Shown: positions 32,643 through 44,063, counted from the first letter of the stretch. The stretch: DNA of 64,000 nucleotides from Ostrinia nubilalis (GCF_963855985.1 NC_087114.1:1265001-1329000), one strand, 5' to 3'. A program made the numbers and translations. The notes: generated by a model not told the origin, from the sequence alone.

Positions 32643-32862
32643 AACTTTCGTCTTCGAATCGTTTGCGTACTCGATAAAATTCGATACTCAATCTTCGAAT
32701 TAAACGATAACGTGAAAAATTTTGATTCTCAAAATAAGTTTCGTGCAACCACATCTCATACTAAGTTCACTTTACGACACGTTCACAAGGGCGCTGTTGT
32801 AGTTTTCTTACTAAATCTTTTGATGGCGATTCGAGTACGCAAACGATTTGAACTCGAAAGTT
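32643..32862. mobile_element. MITE family 6 (AACTTTCGNCTTCGAATCG), ~220 bp
   Basis: Left AACTTTCGTCTTCGAATCGT plus TTGCGTACTCGA is inverted at the right as TCGAGTACGCAAACGATTTG and AACTCGAAAGTT. A related arm occurs at 50802-50835. The open frame through it is incidental. Confidence 0.75.
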
Positions 32863-33129
32863 TTTCGTGTTTAGATTACAGCTAAAGATAGATTACTTAT
32901 TTAGCTAACTCAGTATTATTTTGTATCTCTCCTATGGAAAATTACCAAACGTTCGGAGTTTACAGAAAATGTATGAAATTCTCGAAACATCCTATACAAA
33001 TTAATAAATGAAAGATTGCTGAATTAAAAATCAGGATTACGTACACCGGTAATTAGCGGCAGATTAACTAGATTTGAAATGGAGTCTGCCTAAATGTAGA
33101 GATTAAAATAATTTTATTATGGTTTAAAT

Positions 33130-33305
33130 CTAAGAATATAATATAACTCAAAGGCTGACTGACTGACTGACATAGTGATTTATCAACGCACAGCCCAAAC
33201 CACTGGACGGATCAGGCTAAAATTTGGCATGCAGGTAGATGTAATGACGTAGGCATCCGCTAAGAAAGGATTTTAAGAAACTCCACCCCAAAGGGGGTAA
33301 AACGT
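33130..33305 (+). mobile_element. Helitron-like fragment (GACTGACTGACTGACATAGTG type)
   Basis: CTCAAAGGCTGACTGACTGA, GTAGGCATCCGCTAAGAAAG and CACCCCAAAGGGGGTAAAAC match 52870-53084 in order. The GC-rich CTAG end is missing here. Confidence 0.6.
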
Positions 33306-33348
33306 TAGTAACTTTAAACCTCGTCTAAGTAAGTAGATTTAGTAAGTA

Positions 33349-34739
33349 GGGTAAACCAGAGAGTGATTGCCCACTGGGAGTGATTGCCCGCTTTAAGAAT
33401 AATATTGTCAGGTGCTGACTTTGAATCACTCTAGTTAGATTTGAATTTACTAAGTAGATGGCTCCGAGATCAATGTACAGTAGATTTAAAATTTACAATA
33501 GGAAACACTAAAAAAAAACAGTTATGGCGGATTTTGTCAAGACGGGTGAAAATGTTACTCAAACAGGTAAAGACTTTAATAATTTTACTAAGGAATTACT
33601 TGCTTAGAGGTTAAATTTTTTTTGCAAGTTATTTAATATTCAACTAATGGTGTATAGTCATGATGAAATTATAAGTGTTTTCTCCATTATCAATGAAAAT
33701 AACTGATAAAATTTGATTTCTAACGGTCATTTTAACGGTGGGTAATCACTGCACGTAAATCTGTATATTTTTAGTTATTGCCCACCATCATTTCAGTTAT
33801 TGCCATATGTTAATGTATAGTTATTGCCCAGGGCTATTATTATTAGAGTGTTGCCACCATGTAGTAGCAATATTTAAGTTGCTCATTGCTAGACTTGTTT
33901 TGCAATTTACAGGCATAAATATTGAAATGGCTTTTAATGTTTCATTTTCAGTATGCTAAAGACTCCAAAAGTTCAATAAAAAGCGATCGAAGCTGTACAA
34001 GATGTATCCAACAATTTATCTACAAGATAAATTGCTGAAACATATGGTTTGACTTGAAAAAATTGATAAAAATTCAAACGCACATTACAAAAAATGAAAA
34101 TCCTACGTTAAATCTACTAGTGAAACTGTTAATTGTAAGGAAATAGATACAACTTTAGGGAAGAAAAACCAACAGCTAATTGAACATTCTGAGCAACCAC
34201 TTGAACTGATTTCAAAGAAGATAAAAAAATAAATACATATAAAATTTACATATAAAATTCAAATTTTTGCGTCATCTATGTTTTGAAGTAGATGATTCTG
34301 TCTCTACCGATTCTGACTCATCAACATCAGCTCAAGAAATATTTGATAATAATAATATGTTAATAAGGCCAAACGCAATTTATTTTGAAGACTGTACTAC
34401 TAGAATTGAAATTTAATGTTTTTTTTTGTTTATTTAAAGCCTATTTTGTCATTTTAAAATTGATTATTTTGTTTTAAGATACTGGGCAATTACTGTGCTT
34501 TGATGTGGGCAATTAGTGTAAGTAATGGGCAATGACTGTACTTTTTGGAGGATTTTAAATTTATTTCAATATTTTCTAAATTACGTAAGTTTTAACTAAA
34601 AACTATTAATATTCTGTTTAACAGTTTATTGAGTGATAAGAAAAAAGTCATAAATGGTCGATAATTAAAATACTTTCTTTAATTTTTCATCTCAATGTGT
34701 TTGAAATCTTTAAGTGGGCAATAGCTATACGGTTTACCC
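33349..34739 (+). mobile_element. 1391-bp internally deleted pogo-like DNA transposon
   Basis: GGGTAAACC at the left and GGTTTACCC at the right are flanked by TA on both sides (33347-33348, 34740-34741). Both ends hold arrays of a GTGATTGCCCA-like motif. Between them are the degraded ends of a transposase ORF (see 33953-34414). The TA duplication, HTH and layout point to the pogo/Tigger group of Tc1/mariner. Confidence 0.8.
33953..34414 (+). pseudogene. Pogo-like transposase remnant: N-terminal HTH and acidic C-terminus
   Basis: From about 33953 the plus strand reads MLKTPKVQ, stop, KAIEAVQDVSNNLSTR, stop, IAETYGLT, and further stops, which follows the psq/CENP-B-type helix-turn-helix pattern (K-A-hydrophobic...S-R-x-I-A-x-x-Y-G). 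About 34285-34414 reads VDDSVSTDSDSSTSAQE and on to YFEDCTTRIEI and a stop, like an acidic transposase C-terminus. The DDE catalytic core is absent, so an internal deletion is inferred. The family call rests on the HTH pattern alone. Confidence 0.6.
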
Positions 34740-34741
34740 TA

Positions 34742-36042
34742 CATAATTATAGTATTTTACCAAAAGATGCTAGTTAAATCTTAAATCTATGTACGTTACT
34801 TGAACTTTTTCTAATTACTTATTAGTAGAACCCTATTTCGTAGTTATCCTTGTCACACAGTAAATTCCTAACATGTTGTTTGACACCAGTATTATTTAAA
34901 AGTAAGATTATTATTATTGCAATCATCATTATAATATTTCAAATCTTTATTGTGATGTAATTGCTATTAATAACATAATAAAATAATAGTTAAATAATAT
35001 AAATTAAAACTACATAATTCATTGTGCATACTCAAGGACTGTTATTAAGATTACATGAAGACAAAAAAGTTTAAAATTAAATAGTGTTTTACTTTAGTAA
35101 GGTAAACTTTTAACTATTTTTACATTGTAGATTTTACATTTATCACAATTTTAAAGTTTACAGAAAGTTGTTTGTAAACAATATTTCAAAATCCCTCACA
35201 CTTCCACCGCATAAAGATGTCGTGCCTTGGTGCAAAATAACTACGAAGGTCCGACATCCCCATGTTACGAAATCGAAGCGAAGGATTTAGTTTTAGACGA
35301 TTCTTCTTTTTTTATCTTCTTTCTTCTTTTATTCCCTCGATGATAACGTAAAGAACGAGCCCTTATCAGTTCTCCGTCCAGTAGTATCAACACACGGGGC
35401 AAGAGACATGACAAGGGTTCGTCACTTTACTTGGATGATGATGATGATTGTAGATGCTGAAGACTTCATTTAGTTTTGTACCTAGGACTTTTTAGTAAAA
35501 CATTGTGAACATGTTTTGAAGTTAGCGTCATCTATCGTCGAGTATAAATCTTAAAAGCAGACGTCTAAACTTTGTGCTAACGCCATCTATCGCCGAGCGG
35601 ACGCAACTTTTAGTATCAAAAGTTTTACATAGATGGCGCAAAGTGAGCATTGTATATTTTCAGCATCCTAATGTACTGTGTGCAGTGTCGTTAGAGAATA
35701 CCACTGTATAAAATGCTGAAAATAATAACAGTTTTTCAGTTTGTTACAGTTGTGAATATTATAAAGTATCACTTGGAAACCTGTTTGGTTATAGCTTAAA
35801 TATGTTGACTATGTCTTTTTAGTGCAAAAATATCAAACATTGTTTTAGTAAAGTTTCCAAAAGACTTAAGAATAGTACAATAATGTTTATATAATTTTAG
35901 GATAAGACATTTACTTAAGTTATGACATTAAAACTGTTAAATTACACTATAAATTTTTCATTTTTTTGTACATAAACCTAAGCTTGCAATTTTTTTTTTT
36001 ACTTTGATAATTACGCTTTCGATCGCTAACGAACAAACAGCA
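34742..36042. other. Unassigned DNA; possible 3' UTR of a minus-strand gene
   Basis: Mostly AT-rich. 35170-35420 is more complex and less repetitive and may be transcribed. 35525-35640 holds two direct CCATCTATC units (one as GCGTCATCTATC) and one reversed AGATGGCGC. If the exon at 36076-36043 is real, this would be its 3' UTR. Confidence 0.3.
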
Positions 36043-36076
36043 TCAGTGTCCATCTTCAATTTCTCGCATCCAGTAC
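36043..36076 (-). CDS. Possible terminal coding exon (low confidence)
   Basis: On the minus strand a good acceptor (ATTCTCTCTTTGCAG) ends at 36077. One frame then reads YWMREIEDGH and a TGA stop at 36045-36043. A second frame is also open for longer, and no upstream exon was found, so the gene, if real, would have a very long intron extending rightward. I do not recognise the protein. Confidence 0.2.
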
Positions 36077-37093
36077 CTGCAAAGAGAGAATGATCAAATT
36101 AATTATACGGGTATAATAAAGAAAAACGTGAAATCCAAAATGGCCGCAGTAGCTATTGTTCTGTAAATTTTCTTAATTAGATTCGAAGTAAAAGTGGCTT
36201 CCTCATTCTAAATGATTGTGAAGATGATCCACCTATTGTTTGGAATTTAGGTTTGATGTTGAATGCCCAGGAATTTTATAAATGAATTATTCATAGTTAG
36301 GTAAATTATTTTCATAGAATATGGCTCGTAAAACAGATTTTCAGACTAAATTACGTGATAACAGTTCAATAATTTGTGATTATTTTATACTATCGTTATA
36401 GTTTTTTAATTATATTTTAAGCACTGCTATTTATTTTTAATAATAAGAATAACACCATATACTTAAAGTTTAATACATTTTATTGCAATTTTAATGGTAG
36501 GCTTTTTTTTCATTTCAATATGACACAATATGGAAGTCAAAAACGAAAAAAGGCAGTCTTTATGGCCTATGAAAGCATTAAAGAGATTTAACCCGTTTTG
36601 GCCCTTTCCAGCGCTTCGAGAAAAACAAGTGCTAAAAAGAAACGCTGGAACAAACTCAGTCACCACTATTAAAACTCTAAAATCTTTAAGGTATTTGCAC
36701 AATTTTCTTGCTCCATTGCAGTCCTGTATTTTAACAGCTTTTAACAAATCCTACTAGCTTTCGTCTCATTCTTTCCCAATCGTGCAAAACTACAGCCTTA
36801 CAACGAAAATTCCCCGTATTGGTCGACCAACTGTCAGTCGCAGAAGCAGTTGTTATTTATTAGAATAAAATCGGTAGTAATGACCGGCGGTGGGTTTTCC
36901 GGACGCTTGACTGGGGGTTGGGCGTGCGGGATATGTGGGTATATGTATATTATATTGAGCCTGTAAAGATTGATTCTTGACGGTGAATCGTCGAATCGAT
37001 GGATTGATGAAATTGATGAAATTGATGCGTCATTGTGACGTAGGTAGAATGGAATTAATGTCAATGAAATTATTAACACATATTAAAAGTTTT
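36077..37093. other. Unassigned DNA with overlapping open frames of unclear status
   Basis: At 36463-36770 both strands have open frames of 75-94 codons, neither resembling a known family. 36790-36930 is GC-richer (GACCGGCGGTGGGTTTTCCG). Confidence 0.3.
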
Positions 37094-37195
37094 GTTTGTT
37101 CGTTTCAGCCAAATGACCTCCATTTCTGGACAAAGGCCTCCCCCAAGGATTTCCTTAACGACCGGTCCTGCCATACCCACATCCAGGATCACATT
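37094..37195 (-). mobile_element. RTE tail (reverse), short
   Basis: TTTGTTCGTTTCAGCCAAAT and GGACAAAGGCCTCCCCCAAG, ending near CCCACATCCAGGATC. Confidence 0.8.
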
Positions 37196-37379
37196 AAGAG
37201 TTTGAGGGAATTCAGAAAGGATAAAAAAATCTAAATCAATAATAATATTATGCTTACAATATTTCAAATTCTTTGCATCATACTTTAATTTGTCTATTAA
37301 TATAAACAGAATCATCAAACCTCACATCAGATCCCATAACACTCAGTCGCCGTATGTTACAATACTTACAATGTTACAA

Positions 37380-37505
37380 TCGACCCCAACCGCCAAAAAA
37401 CCCTAAACTGACCGCCTGGGTCAAATGGACCCGCGTAGATTTATTGCCAAACGCTTCAGCCGAGCGTTCGCGCTCACCCGAGCGTTACGCTCTGATCGTC
37501 CGGAA
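37380..37505. other. GC-rich island
   Basis: GTCAAATGGACCCGCGTAGA and TTCAGCCGAGCGTTCGCGCT, with GAGCGTT repeated, stand out in AT-rich DNA. No frame is convincing. It may be a regulatory or conserved non-coding element. Confidence 0.3.
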
Positions 37506-37784
37506 AAATAGTCCACCAATTGTTATGATTTAAATTGAATTCTTGGAATATGTTGTCGAGTGGTACTGCAACTGATTTGGAGTTTTCTAAACGGTTAATA
37601 GAAATATTAGCTCATGTTTCGGGTCTGTATTATTTTTAAAATCTTTTGTACCAAATGATGCAATAAAGGTGTGATGATTATGATTATTTAGTAGCTTGAT
37701 ATTGTCAGATGTCTGATAGCGAGACATAATATTTGAGTTAAGTAACATTTTTGACAGAAGAGAAAGTATCTAGAAGCTCAATGT

Positions 37785-37836
37785 TCATCATCATCATCAT
37801 TTCAGCCATAGGACGTCCACTGCTGAACATAGGCCT
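37785..37836 (-). mobile_element. RTE tail remnant, subfamily A (reverse)
   Basis: CATCATCATCATTTCAGCCA and GGACGTCCACTGCTGAACAT; only the last 50 bp of the element remains. Confidence 0.75.
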
Positions 37837-38813
37837 CTATGTTACTTTAGTATATTAATGTTCTACTGGTAGTTTACAATCTGATGCAAGAATAAGATGT
37901 TTTTAATTTCCAATAATTGTTGTAATTAACAAGCTAGTAACTTTATTGATTTTATAGTTTTGGCAGTAAGATTAGACTACTCATTTCGGTTACAAAATTG
38001 GTATTGGTTTTCTTCTCTAATACAGCTTAATTACGATACCACAATGACTGAATGAGCCATCGTTCGTGTGTTAAATATAATAATATTCAATTTTTACCTC
38101 TTCAAACGTAACACATTACTGTTTTAAACGTAGTTGAATGAACACCTAACCAATATTTGCTATGCTAATCCTACCTCTATCCAACCCTCACTAAAAGTAT
38201 TTCCACCAGTCCTACCTCATAACAGGGACAATTAATAACCCTTAACACTAAAACTCGACAGAAAAAGGTATAAGAGAGGTGATTAATCCCCCAAAATGAC
38301 CACTAGAGGTCGTTAACAGCATTATTGGGACTTCTAAATCAATTTTTAATTTCTGGACGACACTTATTTATGAAAATCGCTGCAATGGAGGTTTTATTTT
38401 ATAAATGGCTGATATTTAGCTTGATAGTAGAAACTAAGCTTTAGTTATAATATGGTTGATTGTATCAATAATAATTTTAGGGTCAAAGTAGCCACTAATA
38501 TTCTTTCACCTTTCGCACTTACTGTAGAAGTACCTATTTTGGTTGGAGGATTTATTTACAAGCTGGGTTTCAATTTACTTCCTAATTTCTCTCTCTTTCT
38601 CCTTGCCTTTTTCCCATTATTTGGGGTCGGATCTCCTTGTTATAAGACACCAGGACAGTCTGTCGTGGTTTTTCGAAATATTTGTCTGGGCACGCTCTAA
38701 GTCCTTGGTCATTGTGGACCGCTAGATGGCCAGTGGACGTCCTCTTTCTTATTATTTGGCATTGCTAAGGCCTAGTTATTTAATTTTTAGCGGTAAGAGT
38801 CGCATCTCTAACT
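37837..38813. other. Unassigned DNA
   Basis: No gene is supported. A very short RTE-like CCAGTGGACGTCCT lies at 38729-38742. Confidence 0.45.
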
Positions 38814-38899
38814 AATTTGAAAATTATAAATAACTTGAAAAAATCGTGGGTTCAATTCCGGCAGTTCGATTTTTCAAGTTATTTATAATTTTCAAATTG
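38814..38899. repeat. Perfect-arm palindrome around a tRNA-like B box
   Basis: The left arm AATTTGAAAATTATAAATAA plus CTTGAAAAAATCG pairs with the right arm CGATTTTTCAAGTTATTTAT plus AATTTTCAAATT. The loop holds GTGGGTTCAATTCCGGCAG, a SINE B-box sequence. Confidence 0.8.
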
Positions 38900-39334
38900 C
38901 TAAGGCCTGATTTTCGACATGGTCTTGACTTGACATGACTCACCCGAACCATCATCGTAGGCGGCGTTCGTAAATGTTAGAATACAAATTTCATAACAAC
39001 AAAACATTGCTCCTTTACTTATTAACACAAAAATTTCAAATTCTAGACCATGACTATCAATTTAATTTACCTCTGAAATGTCAATTTAAATTGGCTTTTT
39101 TGGGTTATTTTCAAATAGTTTTCCATTCAAATCTACCTACAAACCTAAAGACATCCAAAAACAATAAGATGAACTGTAAACTGATAGACAACACCCTCGT
39201 CACGGACGCAAACCGCGTCGTTAGTTACCCGCGGTCCCGAATATTTGACACGTATTTGGTTTTCGTTAAGCACACGTTGAACTAGCGTATTTTTAATTAA
39301 ACTAGCATTGCTAAATTCTTCATTTCTTCATCAT

Positions 39335-39490
39335 CAGGTCATTTAGTCTCCACTGCAGGAGCACGACCTTCTAATTTACCAGAGGCAAGAGGATTTGGTC
39401 TACACTCCCCACGCTGACTAGACGAGTCAGGGAGGCCTAATGTTCGCTTATTTATCCCTTAGTTACCTCTTGGAAGAGTTGGGGTGGGTC
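39335..39490 (+). repeat. Dispersed repeat family W
   Basis: ATCATCAGGTCATTTAGTCT, CACTGCAGGAGCACGACC and AGAGGCAAGAGGATTTGG. It immediately precedes the giant foldback. Confidence 0.7.
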
Positions 39491-39500
39491 TTTTTTTTAT

Positions 39501-40904
39501 CCCCAACGTAGTCCAGTCAATAAAGCATTATAGATGGAAAACTGTAGAACACAATTTCTGACTTCAGGACTTTATTTAGACTAGTTAGGAGGTGAACATA
39601 GCAAAAGTCCCCGTCCTTAGCCCTTGAGCCGGCGGGGAGAGGGGGGTTTAAAGGTGCCACTTTTCGGTTTTTCGCTTAATCCTCGGAAACTATGCGTCTT
39701 AGTGACATGACTACTATGAACCAAAACAAGCATATTCAATTTGCTACAGGTGAGATAGTCAACTTTTTTGATAAATTGTAAAGTTTTCGCGGCATCTGCT
39801 CTAGAAGGTCTGTAATATTGGAAATTTTATTTTTGTCTTACATGTTCCCATCAGGAGAAAATCGACTAAATCAACATTGAGCAATCATTCTAGACATGCG
39901 GGAGCATGTTAAGCCTAGTTCCAGGGAGGGGACTGCACCGTGCGTATATTTAGACGAACCACTTTGAGCCACTATATTATTGACTCCTCATCACTCAAAA
40001 ACTACTGTGCATTAACACTTCAAATTTGGCTCATGTGTTGAGACTTGCAAGATATACATCAGCTTCAAATTTCATAAATATGCCTCAAACGGTTCTTTAG
40101 GTATTGACGTCCAAAAATCTACATGTCTGACCTATAGACCAAATTCTAACCACTTCCAGATGACCTCGAAGGTTCAAATTTGGCATCCAGAAAGGTAGTT
40201 ATGTAAATATATAGGAACAAATAAAAAATCAGCAAATTTTAACATTTCACAGGTGAGAGATAGATTTTAGTGTTCTAAATGTCGATTTTTGAACTTCAAT
40301 ACCTAAATAACCGTTTGAGGTATATTTATGAAATTTAAAGCTGATGTATATCTTGCAAGCCTCAATACATGAGCCAAATTTGAAGAGTTAATGCACAGTA
40401 GTTTTTGAATGATGAGGAGTCAAAAGTGGCTCCAATTGGTTCGTCTAAATATACGCACGGTGCAGTCCCCTCTCTGGAACTAGGCTTAACATGCTCCCGC
40501 GTGTCTATAGTGTTGTTTCAATGTTGATTTAGTCGATTTTCTCCTGATAGGAACATGTAAGACAAAAATTAAATTTCCACTTTTACAGACCTTCTAGAAC
40601 AGATGCCACAAAAACTATACAAGATATAGAAAAACTTGACGGTCTCGCCTGTAGCAAATTGAATAAGCTTTTTTTGGTTCATAGTAGTCATGTCACTAGG
40701 ACGCATAGTTTCCGAGGATTAAGCGAAAAACCGAAAAGTGGTACCTTTAAACCCCCCTCTCCCCGCCGGCTCAAGGGCTAAGGGCGGAGACTTTTGCTAT
40801 GTTCACCACCTAACTAGGCTAAATAAAGTCCCGAGGTCAGAAATTGTGTTCCACGGATTTCTCTCTACACCGTCGTTAAGGCATTCATTGACTGGACTAA
40901 CGGG
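39501..40904. mobile_element. Giant foldback element, 1.4 kb, ~630-bp inverted arms
   Basis: The left arm (about 39501-40125) and right arm (about 40275-40904) are reverse complements along nearly their whole length. Paired landmarks include CCCTTGAGCCGGCGGGGAG with CTCCCCGCCGGCTCAAGGG, and CGTGCGTATATTTAGACGAA with TTCGTCTAAATATACGCACG. The loop is about 150 bp. Small indels and substitutions show it is not brand new. No transposase frame was seen. It may be a foldback transposon or an inverted duplication. Confidence 0.88.
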
Positions 40905-41010
40905 GAAGCTCTTGGCCTGTATCTCACCTGATGGTAAGTGATGATCAGGCCGAAGGTGGAAGCGAGCTATTCGATTTGGAAGCGAGCTATTCGATTTTTC
41001 CGGAATCCTA
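40905..41010 (+). repeat. Dispersed repeat fragment (CTTGGCCTGTATCTCACCTG) with a 20-bp tandem duplication
   Basis: CTGATGGTAAGTGATGATCA is a common lepidopteran repeat phrase. GGAAGCGAGCTATTCGATTT is duplicated in tandem near 40958-40998. A similar fragment lies at 11345-11400. Confidence 0.5.
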
Positions 41011-42358
41011 CGGCTTCTTTGCACTTGGAAAAAAAGAAATCCTCTATTAATCCATGACAGACGTCTGTCGATAGTTACTAATGATCTTAGTTCTTACAAT
41101 CCTACTTCACAAAAAAGAAGAATAATCAAAACTAAAGAGCTACAAACATTAAACTAAGCAAATTGTCTAACCAAACGAGCGCCTCCCGTTAACTGCACTT
41201 TAACCACCATAACATTTCTTGTGGCAAATAAAAAATTAAGACCGGCGTCATGTTTGGAACATCTCCAAGTGGTCTGGAGGCTCTGGAGGAAATATGATTC
41301 TGCAAGATAATGGGCAATGGCACGCGGTTTGAGCTAGTTTGGAAATAAAGTTAATTTTGTTGGGGAATCAACGAGTTAAGCTTACATTAAAGTTTTATAA
41401 AACGGCTTATACTTAGCAGTACTGTTAGTGGTGCCTTTAAAAATGATGTAAAAATAATTTGTTAATTTTGTTGTTTAATCTAGTCAGGTATCTAGAAAGT
41501 TTAATATTTGCAAAGAGGTATGTTAGTTAATTATAGAGTACAACACAATTGAATGTCGTTGGTGTACCTCAAATAAATATAAAATAAAACCCGATAAAAA
41601 TGTCTGATCCTTCAATGTCTACAATACGGTACTTATTAAAAAAAGGTAACCACAGATAGTGATCGTATAAGAAAAGATTTTCCAAAATTATCCCCTTAAG
41701 ATGAAAAGAGCCCCCAAAATTTAATTCGAGTGAAGCAGCGGGCCAAAGCTAGCCCAAGATAACAGCGCAGGTGTGGCGTTGATGTGGCGCCATTCATCAT
41801 GCCAAATTAGCTTTTATGACAATGACATAAACAACATCATTATTTAGTTTCGCTAAGCTCTTGGGTAGACTGTCGAGCCTATCTGTAAATTGATACAGAA
41901 TAATACTGCAGTTTCTTTAAAATTGGATGGTAGGTATTAAGAAATAGGAAACTGTTGTCTTGGTAATCCACACTTTCATACTAATTATTATAAATGCGAA
42001 ATATCTCCGTCTATCTGTTATTGATCTGTTCAAGTTTAAGCCACTGACATACTTGACCTTCACTGGTAATTTGAGAGTTTTGAAAATTTTAAATTTTTGT
42101 GACAGACCAAACTCGGGCAAAGCCTCGGGCAAAGCCTCGGGCAAAAGCTCTATTAAATAAAGCTAACTACTTGACCGTTATAATTATTATTTTATCGAAT
42201 AGATTGATAAGCTCGTAGTAAAATTACCTACTTAAAGACGGGATATTATGTGAAAGATTTATCTTAAACGAAGGAAATATTATTAAAATTATTATGCAAC
42301 TGGAAATCACTGATTTTACACCATTTAATTATATCTTCTTCATTATCAGATCATTTTA
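41011..42358. other. Unassigned DNA
   Basis: No gene. 42110-42145 holds a threefold CTCGGGCAAAG tandem, probably decayed from a Helitron-like GC-rich end. Confidence 0.4.
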
Positions 42359-42558
42359 CGCCCGTATTCACAAACGATGCTTGCTTAAGTAAAGCAGCAA
42401 ATCGAACGTACAGCGTTTAAGTGTATTGTCGATGATACTGAATAAACATTTTTTTATTTCTTTCTTTCTTTCATTAAAGCTCTATGATTGGTTCCTGTGT
42501 CACTCTGTGCGGCCAAGCGCCCTGTGAGACCTCATAGTAATGTTTGTGAATACGGGCA
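42359..42558 (+). mobile_element. MITE family 3 with a ~60-bp insertion, TTA duplication
   Basis: TTA at 42356-42358 and 42559-42561. The core is split near 42418-42477 by TAAGTGTATTGTCGATGATA...TTTCTTTCTTTC, an AT/CT-rich piece absent from all other copies. Confidence 0.9.
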
Positions 42559-42560
42559 TT

Positions 42561-42670
42561 AGTCTCCACTGCAGGAGCAGGACCCTCTCCAATTGACTAG
42601 AGGCAATCGGAGGATTTGGCCTGCACTCTTCCCTCACGATGGCCAGACGGGTTGGGGCCTGAGTGAGAAC
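42561..42670 (+). repeat. Dispersed repeat family W fragment
   Basis: CTCCACTGCAGGAGCAGGAC to CCAGACGGGTTGGGGCCTGA. It abuts the MITE on its left. Confidence 0.65.
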
Positions 42671-42721
42671 TGAGTGCGAGTTTAAAAAATACAAAATGTA
42701 AAATTTAGTTCTTGCAAGTTT

Positions 42722-42736
42722 CCGCTAGGGGCGCTG
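42722..42736 (+). promoter_or_regulatory. CTCF-like motif
   Basis: CCGCTAGGGGCGCTG resembles the CTCF core CCNCNAGGGGGCGC with one G fewer. It recurs exactly, reversed, at 46306-46320. Binding is inferred from sequence only. Confidence 0.35.
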
Positions 42737-42902
42737 TACAATCCGTCATACATTTATTGTCATTTGTGAGCGCGTTTGATATAAACTCACACTCAGCCCT
42801 CTGAATTTGTTCCATATTAATTTAGTTGTGTGTGCGTGGTCATATTCTTATATTCCAGAACCACACGGGCCACGGCATACCTTATTTTCTTCATAGACTT
42901 AA

Positions 42903-43009
42903 TGCCCGTTTTCACCATCAATCCCTAATTTCTAAGTGACCCATAACAGGAATTTTGTTTTCATAGGGGTCACTTAAACATTAGGGATCGATGGTGAAAA
43001 CGGGCATTG
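42903..43009. mobile_element. MITE family 5, copy 2
   Basis: TGCCCGTTTTCACCATCAAT and the mirrored ATTGATGGTGAAAACGGGCA-like end. It shares the loop ACAGGAATTTTGTTTTCATA with 29701-29825. Confidence 0.88.
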
Positions 43010-43392
43010 ATCTCTCAATCACCTCTCCATAATAATTCAAAAGACATTCATTATTCCCCTTAAAGATATTATCTAAATGCCCCATCAGGTCCCTAATAAT
43101 CATTAAGTGAGTCAATCGTCCTATTTTACGACATCGTAATGATTTGCAAATGTCATTTTGAGGTCATTTAAAATTTACTCTGAATGGTTGTCATATTACA
43201 AACATGGAGGTTTTATGTTATTGATAAAATACATTATCGAAGTGTAATTTGAGGGTTAAATTATGTTATGATGATCAAAATATATTTTCGGCTATTCGAA
43301 TTTTGGGAGAGCAATCTTTAATAAATAACTAACGACGTTGCTTTTAAATAAGACCGTGCTCTGTTTTTTTATGCAGAACAAGGGAAGTATTT

Positions 43393-43600
43393 GACCGCAA
43401 TCGCACCTGATGTTAAGTGAGATGCAGTCTAGGATGGTAAATACCTGCCTTGCAAGTGCTAAATTGCTAATTCACTCTCGCCTTGAAAAGGCCTGGATTA
43501 TAGTGTTCGGGAAAGGCAGTAGGAGGCAGCGAATTCCAGTCCCTAGCTGTTCGCATTATAAAAGAGTTATCAATTTGCTTAGTGCGAGCTGAAATCCAAG
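43393..43600 (-). mobile_element. CR1/Jockey-like LINE 3' fragment (reverse)
   Basis: CGCAATCGCACCTGATGTTA to TTAGTGCGAGCTGAAATCC. It is the reverse complement of the WNSLPAA-coding region seen at 7755, with frameshifts. Confidence 0.7.
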
Positions 43601-43928
43601 CAACATTGAATTTAAAGTTTCAAACAGTAACTTCATGCACTACGGTTGAAACATGTGATTTGTTGAGCAATTTGTGTCCCTACAGTGCTATGCTTGTATT
43701 GTAAATAAATATTGCATTAATTGGAACCACGTCGGTGTCTAGAGGGTCACAAACTATTCATAATATCTTATAGTACTATTTACACCTCTAGGGTAAACTA
43801 TAATTACAGCTGCTCAATTTATTTACACGGTGCTTCAAATAAATAATAAGATGTGACAATATTGCCCGCGCCTTCGGTACCAAATGCATTTTATAAATTA
43901 AACTAACACAAATTATACATTGGATTTA

Positions 43929-44063
43929 CGCCCGTATTCACAAACATTACTATGAGGTCTCACAGTGCGCGTGGAAGCACAGGGTCATGCACGAACCAAT
44001 CACAGAGCTCTATTCAACGCTATGCGTACGATTTGCTGCTTTAGTTAAGCAAGTATACGGGCG
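43929..44063 (-). mobile_element. MITE family 3 (reverse), TTA duplication
   Basis: TTA at 43926-43928 and 44064-44066. Internal GGTCTCACAGTGCGCGTGGA and CAATCACAGAGCTCTATTC are in the inverse order to the plus-strand copies. The right end is shortened (GCAAGTATACGGGCG). Confidence 0.9.

Noticed and set aside
36463..36757. Overlapping open frames on both strands as a small gene
   Set aside because: Neither translation resembles a known family and there are no clear splice or initiation signals. Left unassigned.
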